A stretch of 64,000 nt of DNA from Microbacterium sp. JZ31 (GTDB lineage Bacteria > Actinomycetota > Actinomycetes > Actinomycetales > Microbacteriaceae): positions 2,542,001-2,606,000 of the forward strand of contig NZ_CP017661.1 in assembly GCF_016805985.1 (NCBI RefSeq). The letters run 5' to 3'. The notes under the pieces were generated by a model. That model was not told the DNA's origin. It saw only the letters and a program-made list of their open reading frames with translations, and did not search any database. Of this stretch, positions 1 to 8,522 are shown piece by piece. The number at the start of each line of letters is the position of its first letter. Position 1 is the stretch's first letter. Made by a program: the position numbers and the translations under genes.

Positions 1-963
<963 letters not shown>

Positions 964-970
964 CCCGGTC

Positions 971-989
971 GGGCGGCTCGGAGCCGCCC
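971..989 (+). terminator. Hairpin after serC
   Basis: GGGCGGC and GCCGCCC arms with a 5-base loop, starting 7 bases after the serC stop. There is no U-tract, so termination is inferred from position and stem strength only. Confidence 0.5.
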
Positions 990-1203
990 CGCGCGCGGTT
1001 CATGAGATTCTGCTGAGCCGTTCAGATCCGGTCGCTAGCGCGCCCGCGCGTTGACGCCGCATCGCTCGCTGTCAAATCGACGCACCCGCTTTTTCGGGCC
1101 GCCTCATCCCCGGCTATGTTCGTGGCTTTGGTGTCTGCCGCCGCGCCCGCCGCGCGCCCGGAAGGCACTCGTCGAAACGCACGCGAACGATACGGAACGA
1201 GTG

Positions 1204-2793
1204 ATGAACGTGAACCCCCGCAGCAGTAGCGAGCCGCCGAAGGCGAACCCGGTGACGGTCACCCCCGCCACCCGGACGCCTCGGCGGCAGCCCCGCAGGC
1301 TCCGCGTCGACGATGTGCTCGTGGTGAAGCGGTCGCGCATCCGCACCGCGATCTCCGGCACCGTCGTCGGCAACTTCATGGAGTGGTTCGACTTCGGCAT
1401 CTACGGCTACCTGGCCGTCACGATGACCGCGGTGTTCACCGAGGGCCTGCCCACCGAGGCGGGTCTGCTCGTGACCCTGTTCGGCTTCGCGGTGTCGTTC
1501 CTCGTGCGCCCCCTCGGCGGCGCGGTGCTGGGCCCCATCGGCGACCGCATCGGGCGTCAGAAGGTGCTGTTCTTCACCATGGCGATGATGGCGGCGTCGA
1601 CGACCCTGATCGGCGTGCTGCCGACCGCCGCGCAGATCGGCCTGTGGGCGATCATCCCGCTGTACCTGCTGAAGATGGTGCAGGGCTTCTCGACCGGCGG
1701 CGAGTACGCCGGCGCGACGACGTACGTCGCCGAGTTCTCGCCGGACCGACGCCGCGGCTACTGGTCGTCGTGGCTCGACGCCGGCTCGTACCTGGGCTTC
1801 GCCGCCGGCGCCTCGACCGTCGCGGTGACGACCCTCATCGTCGAGTCGATCTCAGGCCCCGGCGCCATGACCGAGTACGGCTGGCGCATCCCGTTCCTCG
1901 TCGCCCTGCCCCTCGGCGTCGCCGCGATCTGGCTGCGCTCGCGCATCCCGGAGACGCCCGCGTACGAGGTCGCCGAGTCGACGGGCGAGACCAAGGCGGA
2001 CGCGGCCGATCCGCTCGCCCGCCACGGTCTCGTCGGGATCTTCCGCCACTACTGGCGTCAGATCCTCATCGCGATGGCGATCGTCGCCGCCACCAACACC
2101 GCGGGCTACGCCCTCACGAGCTACATGCCGACGTACCTGGAGACCGAGGTCGGCGTGTCGAACCTGCTCGCCGCCATGGCCACCGTGCCCGTGCTCATCG
2201 TGCTGTCGGCGAGCCTGCCCCTGGTCGGCCACCTCTCCGATCGCATCGGCCGCAAGCCCGTGTACCTGCTGGGGTCGGCCTCGACGATCGTGCTGATGCT
2301 GCCGGCGTTCGCGCTGCTGCAGACGGGTCAGATGTGGGCCATCTTCGTCGCCCTGCTGCTGTGCGCCGTGCCCGTCGCCCTGTGGATCGGCCCCTCCGCC
2401 GCCGCCCTGCCCGCGCTGTTCCCGACGGCGTCCCGCTTCGGAGCCATGGCGATCGCCTACAACCTGTCGGTGTCGCTGTTCGGCGGGACCACTCCCCTCT
2501 TCAGCGAGTGGCTCATCCAGCTCACCGGCAACAGCTTCATGCCGGCGTTCTACATCATGTTCTTCGGCCTCGTCGCCGGCTTCGCGGTGCTGACGATGCG
2601 CGAGTCCGCGCGCCGACCGCTGCTCGGCTCGGTCCCCACCGTCGAGACGCGCGCCGAGGCCGCCGAGCTCGTCGCGGGGCAGGACGAGAACCCGCTGATC
2701 GACACCCGGACCATGCCGCTCGAGAAGCAGCAGCCCGCCGAGCCCGCGGTCACCCGCGAGCCCGAGCGCACGCGCGAGCCCGCAGGCGTCTAG
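1204..2793 (+). CDS. MFS transporter, metabolite:H+ symporter (ProP-like) family
   Basis: Twelve-helix secondary transporter of the MHS branch of the major facilitator superfamily, whose members import proline, betaine, citrate, ketoglutarate or shikimate with protons. Seen: the N-terminal helix with G-N-F-M-E-W-F-D-F-G-I-Y-G, typical of ProP-like proteins; the loop 2-3 motif GDRIGRQK; a second copy SDRIGRKPVY after helix 8; and a polar C-terminal tail of about 60 residues without predicted membrane segments. I start at ATG 1204 (529 residues). The frame is open upstream to a TTG at 1051, but those codons give an atypical Arg/Pro-rich leader and the conserved part begins about 45 residues after 1204. 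The substrate cannot be read from sequence. A strong hairpin lies 42 bases downstream. Confidence 0.87.
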   Translation: MNVNPRSSSEPPKANPVTVTPATRTPRRQPRRLRVDDVLVVKRSRIRTAISGTVVGNFMEWFDFGIYGYLAVTMTAVFTEGLPTEAGLLVTLFGFAVSFLVRPLGGAVLGPIGDRIGRQKVLFFTMAMMAASTTLIGVLPTAAQIGLWAIIPLYLLKMVQGFSTGGEYAGATTYVAEFSPDRRRGYWSSWLDAGSYLGFAAGASTVAVTTLIVESISGPGAMTEYGWRIPFLVALPLGVAAIWLRSRIPETPAYEVAESTGETKADAADPLARHGLVGIFRHYWRQILIAMAIVAATNTAGYALTSYMPTYLETEVGVSNLLAAMATVPVLIVLSASLPLVGHLSDRIGRKPVYLLGSASTIVLMLPAFALLQTGQMWAIFVALLLCAVPVALWIGPSAAALPALFPTASRFGAMAIAYNLSVSLFGGTTPLFSEWLIQLTGNSFMPAFYIMFFGLVAGFAVLTMRESARRPLLGSVPTVETRAEAAELVAGQDENPLIDTRTMPLEKQQPAEPAVTREPERTREPAGV

Positions 2794-2835
2794 CCGCGCC
2801 GCGTTCTCAGGAGAAGTGGCCTTCTCGCAGACGCC

Positions 2836-2866
2836 AACGGCGCCCCGGATCCACCGGGGCGCCGTT
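2836..2866. terminator. Bidirectional terminator between the MFS gene and the DUF3027 gene
   Basis: A perfect 13-bp stem (2836-2848 with 2854-2866) around a 5-base loop, ending in TT on one strand and beginning with AA on the other. It sits between two convergent genes and can serve both. Confidence 0.85.
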
Positions 2867-2883
2867 CGTGTCAGAGCGACGAG

Positions 2884-3075
2884 TCATTCCTCCTCGTCGT
2901 CGTCAGACTCCTCGTCGTCGTCGTCGTCGTCATCGTCGTCGTCCTCGTCGTCGTCGAAGTCTTCGTCATCCGACTCATCGTCATCGTCATCGTCGAAGTC
3001 GTCGTCATCATCCGACTCGTCGTCATCATCCGACTCGTCGTCATCATCCGACTCGTCATCGTCGTCGTCATCCGA
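2884..3075. repeat. TCG/TCA trinucleotide tract coding an Asp/Ser/Glu tail
   Basis: About 190 bases built almost entirely of TCG, TCA and TCC triplets on the plus strand, that is GAC, GAT, GAG and GAA codons on the minus strand. An approximately 15-base unit (D-D-E-S-D) repeats several times near 3005-3060. Such tracts are prone to length change by slippage. Confidence 0.85.
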
Positions 3076-3800
3076 CTCGTCGTCGCGGTCCGCGTCGAGG
3101 GTCTCGATGTCGACGCCGTCCACGTCGCCGGCGTGGAGGATCGACGAGCCGTCCTCGTCGAAGTCGTCGGCGTCGACGTCGACGTCCTCCGCGTCGTCGG
3201 TCGCCGTGGCGGCAGCCTGGGCGGCGGCAGCGGCCTGGGCCGCCTGGTACTCCTTCAGGCGCACGGCCCACGGCACCCACTCGGGGCGAGCAGCGCGTCG
3301 TCGCCGGGCAGCAGCTCCGCCTCGAGCACGGTCGGCTCGGATCCCTCGACGACGGCGAGCGAGACCGTCCAGAACCAGCCGGGGTAGCCGAGCAGCGTGT
3401 TGGCGAAGCGCAGCGAGACGACGCCGTCGCGCTCGACCGAGTACCCGGCGGGCTCGCCGACGGTCGATGCGGGAGTGATCTCGTGCAGCGCCGCGAGCGC
3501 GAGGTCGTGCGCCTCGATCAGGCGCCGATCCGGCTCGGGAAGCTCCTCGGGCTCGGAGCCGACCGGCTCAGACGCCTCGTCCGCGGTCGACTCGGCCTCC
3601 TCCGCGTCGGAGGCGTCGGTCTCCTCCGCGGTCGGCTCGACCGGCGGGGCCTCGACCTCGACCTCGGCTGTCTCGGCGTCGGCACCCTCGGGCTCGACGG
3701 TCGAGGGCGCCTCCGCGTCCGCGGGGGCCGGAGCCGTCTCGGGAACGGGGGCCTGCTCGGCCGCTTCGCCCTCGGCGGGCGTCTCGTGGGCGTCAGACAT
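2884..3800 (-). pseudogene. DUF3027-family protein gene interrupted by a one-base frameshift
   Basis: The frame from ATG 3800 encodes a Pro/Glu/Ala-rich lead and then a DUF3027-like domain (GYPGWFWTVSLAVV, then ELLPGDDALLAP). It then degenerates and stops near 3255. The frame that continues the domain (P-W-A-V-R-L-K-E-Y-Q) is one base away. Restoring a single G/C near 3282 gives the expected D-A-L-L-A-P-E-W-V-P-W-A junction and one protein of about 305 residues. The restored C-terminus is an extreme acidic tail (nearly only D, E and S over about 65 residues) coded by TCG/TCA trinucleotide repeats. The start overlaps the stop of the upstream cold-shock gene by 8 bases, so the two are probably coupled. 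DUF3027 is an uncharacterised actinobacterial family. This is either a real null allele or a sequencing error. Confidence 0.8.
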
Positions 3801-4176
3801 CGAGCTCGTCCGCGACCTTGCGCAGCACGGCCGCGATCTTGCGCGCGTGCGCGTTCGACGGGTAGTGGCCGCGACGCAGGTCGCCGCCGATGCCGTCGAG
3901 CAGCTTCACGAGGTCCTCGACGATGATCGCCATGTCGTCGGCGGGCTTCCGCTTGGCCTTCACGAGGCTCGGAGGGGCCTCGAGCACGCGCACGGAAAGC
4001 GCCTGCAGCCCCTTGCGTCCGTCGGCGACGCCGAACTCGAGACGCGTGCCGGGCTTGGGCGCCGGCGCACCGGTGGGCAGGGCGCTGGCGTGCAGGAAGA
4101 CGTCCTGGCCGTCATCCGCGCTGATGAAGCCGAAGCCCTTGTCCTCGTCGTAGAACCTGACCTTGCCGGTGGGCAT
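3793..4176 (-). CDS. Cold-shock domain protein with C-terminal extension
   Basis: 127 residues. Residues 1-65 form a cold-shock domain: GKVRFYDEDKGFGFI contains RNP1-like aromatics and D-V-F-L-H is the RNP2 motif. It is predicted to bind single-stranded RNA or DNA. The remaining 60 residues are a predicted helical extension (D-L-V-K-L-L-D-G-I-G-G-D-L-R-R-G) not found in CspA. The ATG at 4176 follows an AAGAGG ribosome site. The stop codon lies inside the first codons of the DUF3027 gene (ATGTCTGA), which suggests a two-gene operon. A role in RNA handling or stress is inferred from the fold only. Confidence 0.88.
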   Translation of the reverse strand: MPTGKVRFYDEDKGFGFISADDGQDVFLHASALPTGAPAPKPGTRLEFGVADGRKGLQALSVRVLEAPPSLVKAKRKPADDMAIIVEDLVKLLDGIGGDLRRGHYPSNAHARKIAAVLRKVADELDV

Positions 4177-4262
4177 GACACAACCTCTTGAACCCTGATG
4201 AGAAAACGAAAGCGAGACCGATCGATCCCGCCCCTCCAGCCTATCGCCCCAGCGCGAACGAC

Positions 4263-4268
4263 TAGTCT
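4263..4268 (+). promoter_or_regulatory. Leaderless-type -10 element TAGTCT
   Basis: TAGTCT lies 7 bases before the ATG at 4276. Transcription would begin at or next to the start codon, although a GTGAGG stretch also precedes the ATG. No clear -35 was seen. Confidence 0.45.
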
Positions 4269-4275
4269 GGTGAGG

Positions 4276-4545
4276 ATGAGCACGAACACCCCCGCGGACC
4301 CGCCGGTCCGGCGCATCGATCGCATCCTGGCGTTCATGGCGCTGGGCATCGCCGTGGTCTCGGTGCTGTGCTTCTTCGCGATCATGATCTCGACCGCCGC
4401 GGGCATGCAGCACGCCGACTACGCCACGGGCATTTGGCCGATCGTCGCCGTGCTGCCGATGGTGGGCCTGCCGCTCGCGTTCGTCCTGATCCTGGCCCTG
4501 CTCGTCATGAGCATCGTCCGCAGGGGCAAGGCCGGGCGGTCCTGA
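4276..4545 (+). CDS. Small membrane protein, two transmembrane helices
   Basis: 89 residues with no enzymatic motif. Two hydrophobic segments are visible (about residues 18-42, ILAFMALGIAVVSVLCFFAI, and 56-82, IVAVLPMVGLPLAFVLILAL), joined by a short loop with A-D-Y-A-T-G. The positively charged C-terminus RRGKAGRS suggests both ends face the cytoplasm. I chose ATG 4276 because a -10-like hexamer lies just upstream and the open frame before it has no hydrophobic or conserved content. It precedes the helicase-associated gene by 13 bases and may be co-transcribed with it. The family is not recognised with certainty. Confidence 0.7.
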   Translation: MSTNTPADPPVRRIDRILAFMALGIAVVSVLCFFAIMISTAAGMQHADYATGIWPIVAVLPMVGLPLAFVLILALLVMSIVRRGKAGRS

Positions 4546-4558
4546 CCGCCGCCGCCCC

Positions 4559-6271
4559 GTGACCTCTCCGAGCGCCGTGAACAACACAGACTCCCGCGCC
4601 CTGGCAGAGAGGCTGGCGCGGGCGGAGGACGCCGAGCTCGCGTACCTGTTCGCGCGGCGCCGCGTGCCGGCGAACGCCAACTGGCACGACTTCTTCGACG
4701 CGGCCGAGGCGCTGCTGACTCCGGAGTCGCTGGCACGCGCGGTCGCGGAGCTGTCGCGCGACGCCCTCGCGGATCTTGCGGCGGGAGCCGGAGCCGAGCG
4801 GCTCGGGCTCACCGACGCCGCCGGGGCTCCGTACGCCGCCGTCCGCGCGGCGCTCGGCGACGCCCCGGCGAGCCGCACTCCGCAGAGCACCCCGCACGCC
4901 GCGACCGAGATCGCCTCGGCGCACGCGGCGGAACGCGCCTTCACGACCACGTCGGCGCTCGCCGACCTCATCCTGATGACCCTGCGGACGCCGCTCGCGC
5001 GCGTCGGCACCGGCGCGGTCGGCGCATCGGACCGGCGGCGCATGGCGCAGGAGGAGATCGTGCGCGACGCCGACGACGCCGACGATCTCGTCGCGCTCGC
5101 CGAGGTCTCCGGCCTGCTGACGGTGACCGAGCGCAGCTGGCTCGTCAGCCCGGCGGGATCCGACTGGCTGCGCGAGTCGAGCGCCGGACGGTGGACGCGC
5201 CTCGCGACCGCGCTGCGCGACGCGCTGCCCACCGGCCTGCGCACACCGTCCGGGGGCTGGATCGACCCCGCGCTGTGGCCCGACGCCTACCCGCTCGACG
5301 GGGCGTGGGCGACGCGCGGCGAACGCTGGCGCCGGCTTCTCCGGCTCGCCGGACTCGTGACCGAGGGCGCGGCGGAGACGTGGGACGCCGAGCCGGCGTG
5401 GGCGACGTCGCTGCGCGAGGGCGGCGATGCGGATCCGACTGAACTCGTGGCGCTGATGCCGAACGAGGTCGACAAGGTCTTCCTGCAGAACGACCTCACG
5501 GCCATCTCCCCCGGCCCGCTCGCACCCGCGCTGGACGTGCGCCTGCAGGGCATCGCGACGCGCGAGTCGCACGCACAGGCCTCGACCTACCGCTTCACGG
5601 AGGCGTCGATCGCGGGCGCCATGTCCGCCGGCGAGACCTCCGAGAGCATCCTGTCGTTCCTGTCCTCGCTGTCGCTCACGGGCGTGCCGCAGCCGCTCGA
5701 GTACCTCGTGCAGCGCATCGCGGACCGGCACGGACTGGTGCGGGTGTCGCTCGAGCCCGAGGGCGGCCACACGATCGTGTCCAGCCGCGACCACGCTCTG
5801 CTCGAGACGATCGCCGTCGACCAGGCGCTGCGGGCGCTCGGGCTCGTGCCGGACGGCAGGATGCTCCGCACGCGCGCCTCGCGCGAGGCCGTGTACTGGG
5901 CCCTCGCCGACGCGAAGTATCCCGTGGTCGCGCTCGACGAGCAGGGCGGGACCGAGACGCTCGACCGCAACCGGATCGCGTCCGCGCCGCCCACCGCCGA
6001 TCCGCTCGCGCGCTACGCGACGCTGCTGGCGCAGCTGCGCGCAGCCCACAGCGGCGACGCGGATGCCGCCTGGCGCGAACGCGAGCTGGAGACCGCCGTG
6101 CGCGCGAGGGCGCTGCTCGAGGTCGACGTGTCGCTGCCCGACGGATCGACCCGCACGTTCGTGCTCGAGGCCACCGGCCTCGGCGGCGGCCGGCTGCGCG
6201 GACGCGACCGCGGCGCGGACGTCGAGCGCACGCTGCCCGTCAAGAGCATCACGGCGGTGCGCCCCGCCTGA
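4559..6271 (+). CDS. Helicase-associated protein (XPB/Ssl2-type N-terminal domain, Rv0862c-like)
   Basis: 570 residues starting at GTG 4559. It resembles the actinobacterial partner protein encoded beside XPB helicase and carries the domain annotated as XPB/Ssl2-like helicase C-terminal (Helicase_C_3). No Walker A or DEAD/H box is present, so it is not itself a helicase. The N-terminal half is Ala/Arg/Leu-rich and helical. The region around residues 330-420 (A-L-D-V-R-L-Q-G-I-A, then E-Y-L-V-Q-R-I-A-D-R-H-G) is the best-conserved looking part. The C-terminal 60 residues form a predicted beta-rich end. It is followed after 63 bases by xpb on the same strand, the order known from mycobacteria. 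A role in DNA repair with XPB is inferred from this linkage. Confidence 0.82.
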   Translation: MTSPSAVNNTDSRALAERLARAEDAELAYLFARRRVPANANWHDFFDAAEALLTPESLARAVAELSRDALADLAAGAGAERLGLTDAAGAPYAAVRAALGDAPASRTPQSTPHAATEIASAHAAERAFTTTSALADLILMTLRTPLARVGTGAVGASDRRRMAQEEIVRDADDADDLVALAEVSGLLTVTERSWLVSPAGSDWLRESSAGRWTRLATALRDALPTGLRTPSGGWIDPALWPDAYPLDGAWATRGERWRRLLRLAGLVTEGAAETWDAEPAWATSLREGGDADPTELVALMPNEVDKVFLQNDLTAISPGPLAPALDVRLQGIATRESHAQASTYRFTEASIAGAMSAGETSESILSFLSSLSLTGVPQPLEYLVQRIADRHGLVRVSLEPEGGHTIVSSRDHALLETIAVDQALRALGLVPDGRMLRTRASREAVYWALADAKYPVVALDEQGGTETLDRNRIASAPPTADPLARYATLLAQLRAAHSGDADAAWRERELETAVRARALLEVDVSLPDGSTRTFVLEATGLGGGRLRGRDRGADVERTLPVKSITAVRPA

Positions 6272-6320
6272 CGGCGCAGCCGCGTCAGCGGCGCTTCGCC
6301 CTCGCGCCTGCGGACGCCGG

Positions 6321-6326
6321 TAGACT
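6321..6326 (+). promoter_or_regulatory. Leaderless -10 element TAGACT before xpb
   Basis: TAGACT lies 8 bases before the xpb ATG at 6335, with no Shine-Dalgarno between. This predicts a transcript that starts at or next to the start codon. Confidence 0.6.
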
Positions 6327-6334
6327 GGTCGGCT

Positions 6335-7975
6335 ATGGCTGATGGCCCCCTGATCGTGCAGAGCGACCGCACCGTGCTGCTCGAGGTCGCGCACCCCGAC
6401 GCGGAGACCGCGCGACACGAGCTCGCGATCTTCGCCGAGCTGGAGCGCGCGCCCGAGCACATCCACACGTACCGGATCACGCGACTCGGCCTCTGGAACG
6501 CCCGCGCGGCCGGGCACACCGCGGACGACATGCTGCAGACGCTCGACACGTGGTCACGCTTCCCTGTGCCGCCGTCCGTGTCCGTCGACATCCGTGAGAC
6601 CGTGAACCGCTACGGCCGCCTCACGATCCGCCGCGGCGACGACGGCGAGCTGCTGCTGACGTCGACCGACCGCGCCGTGCTGGCCGAGGTGTCGCGCAAC
6701 AAGCGCATCCAGCCGCTGCTGATCGCGCAGCCGACCCCCGACACGTACGTGGTCGACGCGTGGGCACGCGGCCACATCAAGCAGGAGCTGCTGAAGATCG
6801 GCTGGCCCGCCGAGGACCTCGCGGGCTACACGCCGGGCACGCCGCACCCGATCGACCTCGACGAGGACGGCTGGGCGCTGCGCCCCTACCAGCGCGAGGC
6901 CGTCGAGAAGTTCCACGACGGCGGATCCGGTGTCGTCGTCCTCCCCTGCGGCGCGGGCAAGACGCTCGTCGGCGCGGCGGCGATGGCCGAGACCAAGACG
7001 ACGACGCTCATCCTCGTCACGAACACCGTGTCCGCGCGGCAGTGGCGCGACGAGCTGCTCAAGCGCACGTCGCTCTCGCCCGAGGAGATCGGCGAGTACT
7101 CCGGCCAGACCAAGGAGGTCAAGCCGGTCACGATCGCGACGTACCAGATCCTGACGGCGCGCCGGAAGGGCGAGTACCCGCACCTCGCGCTGCTGAACGC
7201 GCTCGACTGGGGCCTGATCGTGTACGACGAGGTGCACCTGCTGCCCGCGCCGGTGTTCAAGCTCACGGCCGACCTGCAGGCGCGCCGCCGCCTCGGTCTC
7301 ACCGCCACGCTCGTGCGCGAGGACGGCCGCGAGGGCGACGTGTTCAGCCTGATCGGTCCCAAGCGGTTCGACGCGCCGTGGAAGGAGATCGAGGCCCAGG
7401 GCTTCATCTCGCCCGCCGCCTGCTACGAGGTGCGCGTGGATCTGCCGGCGAGCGAGCGGCTCGAGTACGCCGCGAGCGCCGACGAGGACCGCTACCGCCT
7501 GGCCGCCACGGCTCCCGCCAAGATCGACGTGGTGCGCAGCCTGATCGCCAAGCACTCGGACGAGCAGATCCTCGTGATCGGCCAGTACCTCGAGCAGCTC
7601 GACGAGCTGTCCGAGGCGCTGAACGCGCCGAAGATCACCGGATCGACGCCGGTCGACGAGCGCGAGCAGCTGTTCCAGGCGTTCCGCGAGGGCACGATCA
7701 AGCTGCTCGTGGTGTCGAAGGTCGCCAACTTCTCGGTGGACCTGCCGGAGGCGTCGGTCGCGATCCAGGTGTCGGGATCCTTCGGGTCGCGTCAGGAGGA
7801 GGCGCAGCGCCTCGGTCGCCTGCTGCGCCCCAAGCAGTCGGAGCACACCGCGAGTTTCTACACGCTGATCGCGCGCGACACGGTCGACCAGGACTTCGCG
7901 CAGAACCGCCAGCGCTTCCTCGCCGAGCAGGGCTACAGCTACACGATCCTCGATGCGGAGCGCATCGCGGCCTGA
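6335..7975 (+). CDS. DNA repair helicase XPB
   Basis: Superfamily 2 ATP-dependent 3'-5' DNA helicase of the XPB/Rad25 type, 546 residues. Motif I (CGAGKT) is at residues 205-210, motif II is DEVH at about 298-301, motif III is LTATLVREDGRE and includes the R-E-D triplet characteristic of XPB, and motif VI is QEEAQRLGRLLRPK near residue 490. The N-terminal 130 residues (L-A-I-F-A-E-L-E-R-A-P-E-H-I-H-T-Y) match the damage-recognition-like domain of the bacterial and archaeal enzymes. The length is normal for the family (about 540-550). It acts on DNA in the cytoplasm, probably in repair. The gene has its own leaderless-type promoter in addition to possible readthrough from the helicase-associated gene. 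Confidence 0.95.
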   Translation: MADGPLIVQSDRTVLLEVAHPDAETARHELAIFAELERAPEHIHTYRITRLGLWNARAAGHTADDMLQTLDTWSRFPVPPSVSVDIRETVNRYGRLTIRRGDDGELLLTSTDRAVLAEVSRNKRIQPLLIAQPTPDTYVVDAWARGHIKQELLKIGWPAEDLAGYTPGTPHPIDLDEDGWALRPYQREAVEKFHDGGSGVVVLPCGAGKTLVGAAAMAETKTTTLILVTNTVSARQWRDELLKRTSLSPEEIGEYSGQTKEVKPVTIATYQILTARRKGEYPHLALLNALDWGLIVYDEVHLLPAPVFKLTADLQARRRLGLTATLVREDGREGDVFSLIGPKRFDAPWKEIEAQGFISPAACYEVRVDLPASERLEYAASADEDRYRLAATAPAKIDVVRSLIAKHSDEQILVIGQYLEQLDELSEALNAPKITGSTPVDEREQLFQAFREGTIKLLVVSKVANFSVDLPEASVAIQVSGSFGSRQEEAQRLGRLLRPKQSEHTASFYTLIARDTVDQDFAQNRQRFLAEQGYSYTILDAERIAA

Positions 7976-7981
7976 CGGAGG

Positions 7982-8476
7982 TCAGTCGTCGACGCGCGCG
8001 AGCCAGGACGCGAGGATCCGCTCCAGGTCGCGACGGTCCGCGGGGCTGAGGCCCTCCAGCAGGCGCCGCTCGTTGCGCATGTGCGCGGCGAAGGCGTCGT
8101 CGATGAGCTCCCGCCCGGCGTCGGTGAGGCGCACGATCCGGCCCCGGGCGTCCTCCGCGCTGGCGCGGCGCTGCACGAGTCCGGCGGCCTCCAGCCGGTC
8201 GAGCCGCTTGGTAACCGCCCCGGTGGTGACCATGGTGTGCCGCGCGAGCGCTCCCGGCGCCAGCTCGTAGGGCGCACCCGCGCGGCGCAGCGTCGCGAGC
8301 ACGTCGAACTCCCCCTCGCCCAGGCCGTACCGCCCGTAGAGCGCGAGGAGCTCCTCGCGCAGCAGATCGCCGAGGCGGTGCAGCCGGCCGACCACCCCCA
8401 TGGGCGTGACGTCGAGGTCGGGGCGCTCGCGCCGCCACTGCGCCTGGATCCGCGCGACCCGGTCATCCTCGCTCAT
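7982..8476 (-). CDS. MarR-family transcriptional regulator
   Basis: 164 residues. A winged helix-turn-helix spans about residues 50-125: F-D-V-L-A-T-L-R-R-A-G is helix alpha2, T-T-G-A-V-T-K-R-L-D-R-L-E-A-A-G-L-V is the recognition helix and first strand, and D-A-R-G-R-I-V-R-L-T is the wing with the conserved D-x-R. Long helices at both ends form the dimer interface. It is divergently transcribed from the EamA transporter, with 38 bases between the start codons. Two palindromes sharing CTTCC/GGAAG arms overlap both start regions, so autoregulation and control of the exporter are likely. The ligand is unknown; such pairs often respond to small aromatic compounds. Confidence 0.9.
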   Translation of the reverse strand: MSEDDRVARIQAQWRRERPDLDVTPMGVVGRLHRLGDLLREELLALYGRYGLGEGEFDVLATLRRAGAPYELAPGALARHTMVTTGAVTKRLDRLEAAGLVQRRASAEDARGRIVRLTDAGRELIDDAFAAHMRNERRLLEGLSPADRRDLERILASWLARVDD

Positions 8477-8483
8477 CGGTCCA

Positions 8484-8522
8484 TCTTACTTCCGAGGAAG
8501 CTACTATCGCTTCCATGGAAGC
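8484..8522. promoter_or_regulatory. Divergent promoters with two MarR operator palindromes
   Basis: Operator 1, CTTCCGAGGAAG (8489-8500), and operator 2, the perfect 14-mer GCTTCCATGGAAGC (8509-8522), have centres 21 bp apart, two helical turns. The -10 candidates are TACTAT (8502-8507, plus strand, 7 bases before ATG 8515) and TAAGAT (minus strand, 8489-8484, 7 bases before ATG 8476). Operator 2 covers the EamA start codon and operator 1 abuts the marR -10. Assignment to the adjacent MarR protein is inferred. Confidence 0.72.

Noticed and set aside
1051..1203. An N-terminal extension of the MFS transporter from TTG 1051.
   Set aside because: The added residues are Arg/Pro-rich with no conserved or membrane character, and the segment carries plausible untranslated leader sequence.
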